Shown: positions 8,204 through 9,067 of the stretch, in pieces
Position numbering within the stretch: the stretch's first letter is position 1
How the letters are laid out: each line of letters opens with the position of its first letter
Assembly: GCA_964601515.1 (NCBI GenBank)
Contig: CAZRNU010000125.1
Span: 1-9,067 of the forward strand
Length of the DNA stretch: 9,067 bases
Origin: PWND01 sp964601515
GTDB taxonomy: Bacteria > Bacteroidota > Bacteroidia > Bacteroidales > UBA7960
Direction: 5' to 3'
Translations under genes and position numbers: made by a program
Notes under the pieces: generated by a model
Databases searched by the model: none
Told to the model about the DNA's origin: nothing
What the model saw: only the letters and a program-made list of their open reading frames with translations

Positions 8204-8207
8204 AAAA

Positions 8208-8243
8208 GATTGAATGGATTGTGCAGATTGTAAGGATTGATAA
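8208..8243. repeat. 9-bp-period tandem repeat, GATTGNNNN x4
   Basis: The pentamer gattg recurs at 8208, 8217, 8226 and 8235, an exact 9-bp period, with variable 4-base spacers (aatg, tgca, taag, ataa). It begins 4 bases after the activase stop codon and runs directly into the 7-bp array. On the other strand it reads as CAATC every 9 bases. There is no sign that it is translated. Confidence 0.75.
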
Positions 8244-8248
8244 ACTTT

Positions 8249-8318
8249 CGACTGCCGACTTTCGACTTTCGACTTTCGACTGCCGACTGCCGACTGCCGA
8301 CTGCCGACTTTCGACTGC
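8249..8318. repeat. 7-bp tandem array, ten units of CGACTGC / CGACTTT
   Basis: Ten uninterrupted heptamers of two kinds occur in the order GC, TT, TT, TT, GC, GC, GC, GC, TT, GC (last two bases of each unit). That makes six CGACTGC and four CGACTTT. Partial units flank it (ACTTT at 8244-8248, CGACT at 8319-8323). The array is much richer in G+C than its surroundings. It fills most of the gap between the activase and the DUF2752 gene and ends 12 bases before the latter's ATG. No dyad symmetry links the units, so it is not a terminator. Confidence 0.95.
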
Positions 8319-8335
8319 CGACTTAACACTAAAAT

Positions 8336-8635
8336 ATGAAATGGCTTATTGAATTTCTGGAAAGAAACCAAATACCTTGTCAGTGGAAAAGTCTTACCGG
8401 GCTTGAATGCTTTGGATGTGGTATGCAAAGGGGAATTGTTGCATTGCTCAAAGGCGACTTGATTGGAAGCTTACAAGCATTTCCTGCATTAATACCATTG
8501 ATTATATCAATTGCACTTGGTGTTATTTTAATTGTTTCTAAATCTGAAAAACTTGTTATTTATTTCAAAATTTCTATTATTTTTACCGCTAGTTTAATGT
8601 TTTTAAACTTTTTTTACAAATTAATATTTTTATAA
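8336..8635 (+). CDS. DUF2752 family small membrane protein
   Basis: A 99-residue protein of unknown function. The N-terminal part carries the DUF2752 signature C..K.LTG..C.GCG..R....LL.GD: Cys15, K18, LTG 20-22, Cys25, Cys28-Gly29, Arg32, LLKGD 37-41. Two hydrophobic segments follow (about 48-67 and 73-97), consistent with an inner-membrane protein. The clustered cysteines could bind metal or form disulfides, but no activity is established for this family. It begins just after the heptamer array. The gene for a second small membrane protein starts 17 bp downstream, so the two are very likely co-transcribed. ATG 8336 gives the first full signature and is the only sensible start. Confidence 0.88.
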   Translation: MKWLIEFLERNQIPCQWKSLTGLECFGCGMQRGIVALLKGDLIGSLQAFPALIPLIISIALGVILIVSKSEKLVIYFKISIIFTASLMFLNFFYKLIFL

Positions 8636-8652
8636 ACCAAATCACAATTATT

Positions 8653-8955
8653 ATGGAATCAAACGTACAAGTTAAATTACCCGCAGCTCCCGGAGCAGTT
8701 ATTTCATTAGTATTCGGTATTTTATCAGCAGCTTTCTCATGCTTATTTGTGGGTATAGTTTTTGGCATTTTGGCAATTGTATTTGCAGGAAAAGCGAAAA
8801 AGGCTGTAGCTGCTAACCCTGGTGCTTATGCCGGAATTGGTATGGCAAAAGCTGGTCTTATAATCGGTATTATTGGGTTAGTATTCTCAATAATTTACAC
8901 ATTTATATGGCTATTTTGGGCATCTGCACTTGGCGGAATGTTCTTCTTTATGTAA
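8653..8955 (+). CDS. DUF4190-like / CCC-motif-type small membrane protein
   Basis: A 100-residue protein with two long hydrophobic segments (about 14-45 and 66-92) separated by a short polar loop, AGKAKKAVAANPGAYAGIG. The pattern, an N-terminal PGAVISLVFGILS helix, a basic loop, then GMAKAGLIIGIIGLVFSII, matches small DUF4190-type membrane proteins of Bacteroidota, which I recall lying next to DUF2752 genes. Relatives called CCC-motif proteins have clustered cysteines in the first helix; here only Cys30 is present. The role is unknown. It is the last gene before a strong terminator and shares the transcript of the DUF2752 gene. Assignment rests on topology and the glycine/alanine pattern, less firm than a catalytic motif. 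Confidence 0.75.
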   Translation: MESNVQVKLPAAPGAVISLVFGILSAAFSCLFVGIVFGILAIVFAGKAKKAVAANPGAYAGIGMAKAGLIIGIIGLVFSIIYTFIWLFWASALGGMFFFM

Positions 8956-8974
8956 GATTTTACTAAGTTCAATG

Positions 8975-9005
8975 GCAGCAGGGTTAAAAAACTCTGCTGT
9001 TTTTT
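8975..9005 (+). terminator. intrinsic terminator after the DUF4190-like gene
   Basis: A 10-bp stem pairs 8976-8985 (cagcagggtt) with 8990-8999 (aactctgctg), with one G-U wobble and a 4-base A loop. A further G-U pair is possible at 8975/9000. A run of six T follows at 9000-9005. It lies 20 bases after the stop codon and ends the plus-strand unit. Confidence 0.92.
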
Positions 9006-9067
9006 ATTAAATATAATTAAGCACCTTGTATTGTATTCTTCATTTCTGTATGGTTTGGAGCTTAATA
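9006..9067. other. AT-rich tail of the window with no recognisable feature
   Basis: After the terminator there are about 60 bases with no open frame of note. A TATGGTTTG near 9048-9056 is one base too long for the TAnnTTTG promoter pattern, so I do not call a promoter. The next gene is presumably beyond the window. Confidence 0.4.

Noticed and set aside
8208..8323. CRISPR array
   Set aside because: Units are 7 or 9 bp with no 20-40 bp unique spacers, and no cas genes are present.
8171..8428. 85-codon minus-strand open frame across the repeat arrays
   Set aside because: It exists because the 7-bp and 9-bp units lack stop codons on that strand. The product is a low-complexity QS/SR string and it overlaps the ends of two real genes.

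Overview
The window looks like chromosomal DNA from an AT-rich, probably anaerobic member of the Bacteroidota, close to Bacteroidales. The grounds are: a secreted peptidase ending in a type IX secretion (T9SS) sorting domain; a PorV/PorQ-type outer-membrane barrel; no Shine-Dalgarno sequences in front of the starts; two candidate promoter boxes fitting the Bacteroidota TAnnTTTG pattern; and a giant oxygen-sensitive-type acyl-CoA dehydratase activase-like protein. This placement is inferred from gene content, since no rRNA or other phylogenetic marker is present.

Layout. Positions 79-1512 hold two minus-strand genes: a PorV/PorQ-like barrel, preceded by purE (class I N5-carboxyaminoimidazole ribonucleotide mutase). 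A 206-bp divergent region (1513-1718) contains a candidate promoter for each direction and a perfect 6-3-6 palindrome. From 1719 the genes run on the plus strand. First comes a 796-residue M14 zinc carboxypeptidase with propeptide, accessory beta domains and T9SS tail. Only 8 bp later comes a 1361-residue protein with two BcrAD/BadFG ATPase domains, a cysteine-rich linker, a DUF2229 domain and a cysteine-rich C-terminal region. A 132-bp gap follows, filled mostly by two different short tandem repeats (a 9-bp and a 7-bp period). Then come two small membrane proteins, DUF2752 and a DUF4190-like protein, 17 bp apart, closed by a strong intrinsic terminator at 8975-9005. Nothing further is recognisable from 9006 to the end.

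How they fit. The peptidase is exported across the outer membrane by T9SS, and the barrel resembles proteins that serve that system, but it is not shown to be functionally tied to it. purE is housekeeping. The giant activase-like protein is the most unusual gene. It combines an intact ATPase/Fe-S activator domain, a second one with a degraded nucleotide loop, and what may be its own electron-accepting partner, with no separate dehydratase subunits nearby. I see no defence system, CRISPR array, insertion sequence, tRNA or rRNA. The intergenic heptamer array and the asymmetric double activase are the best candidates for follow-up.
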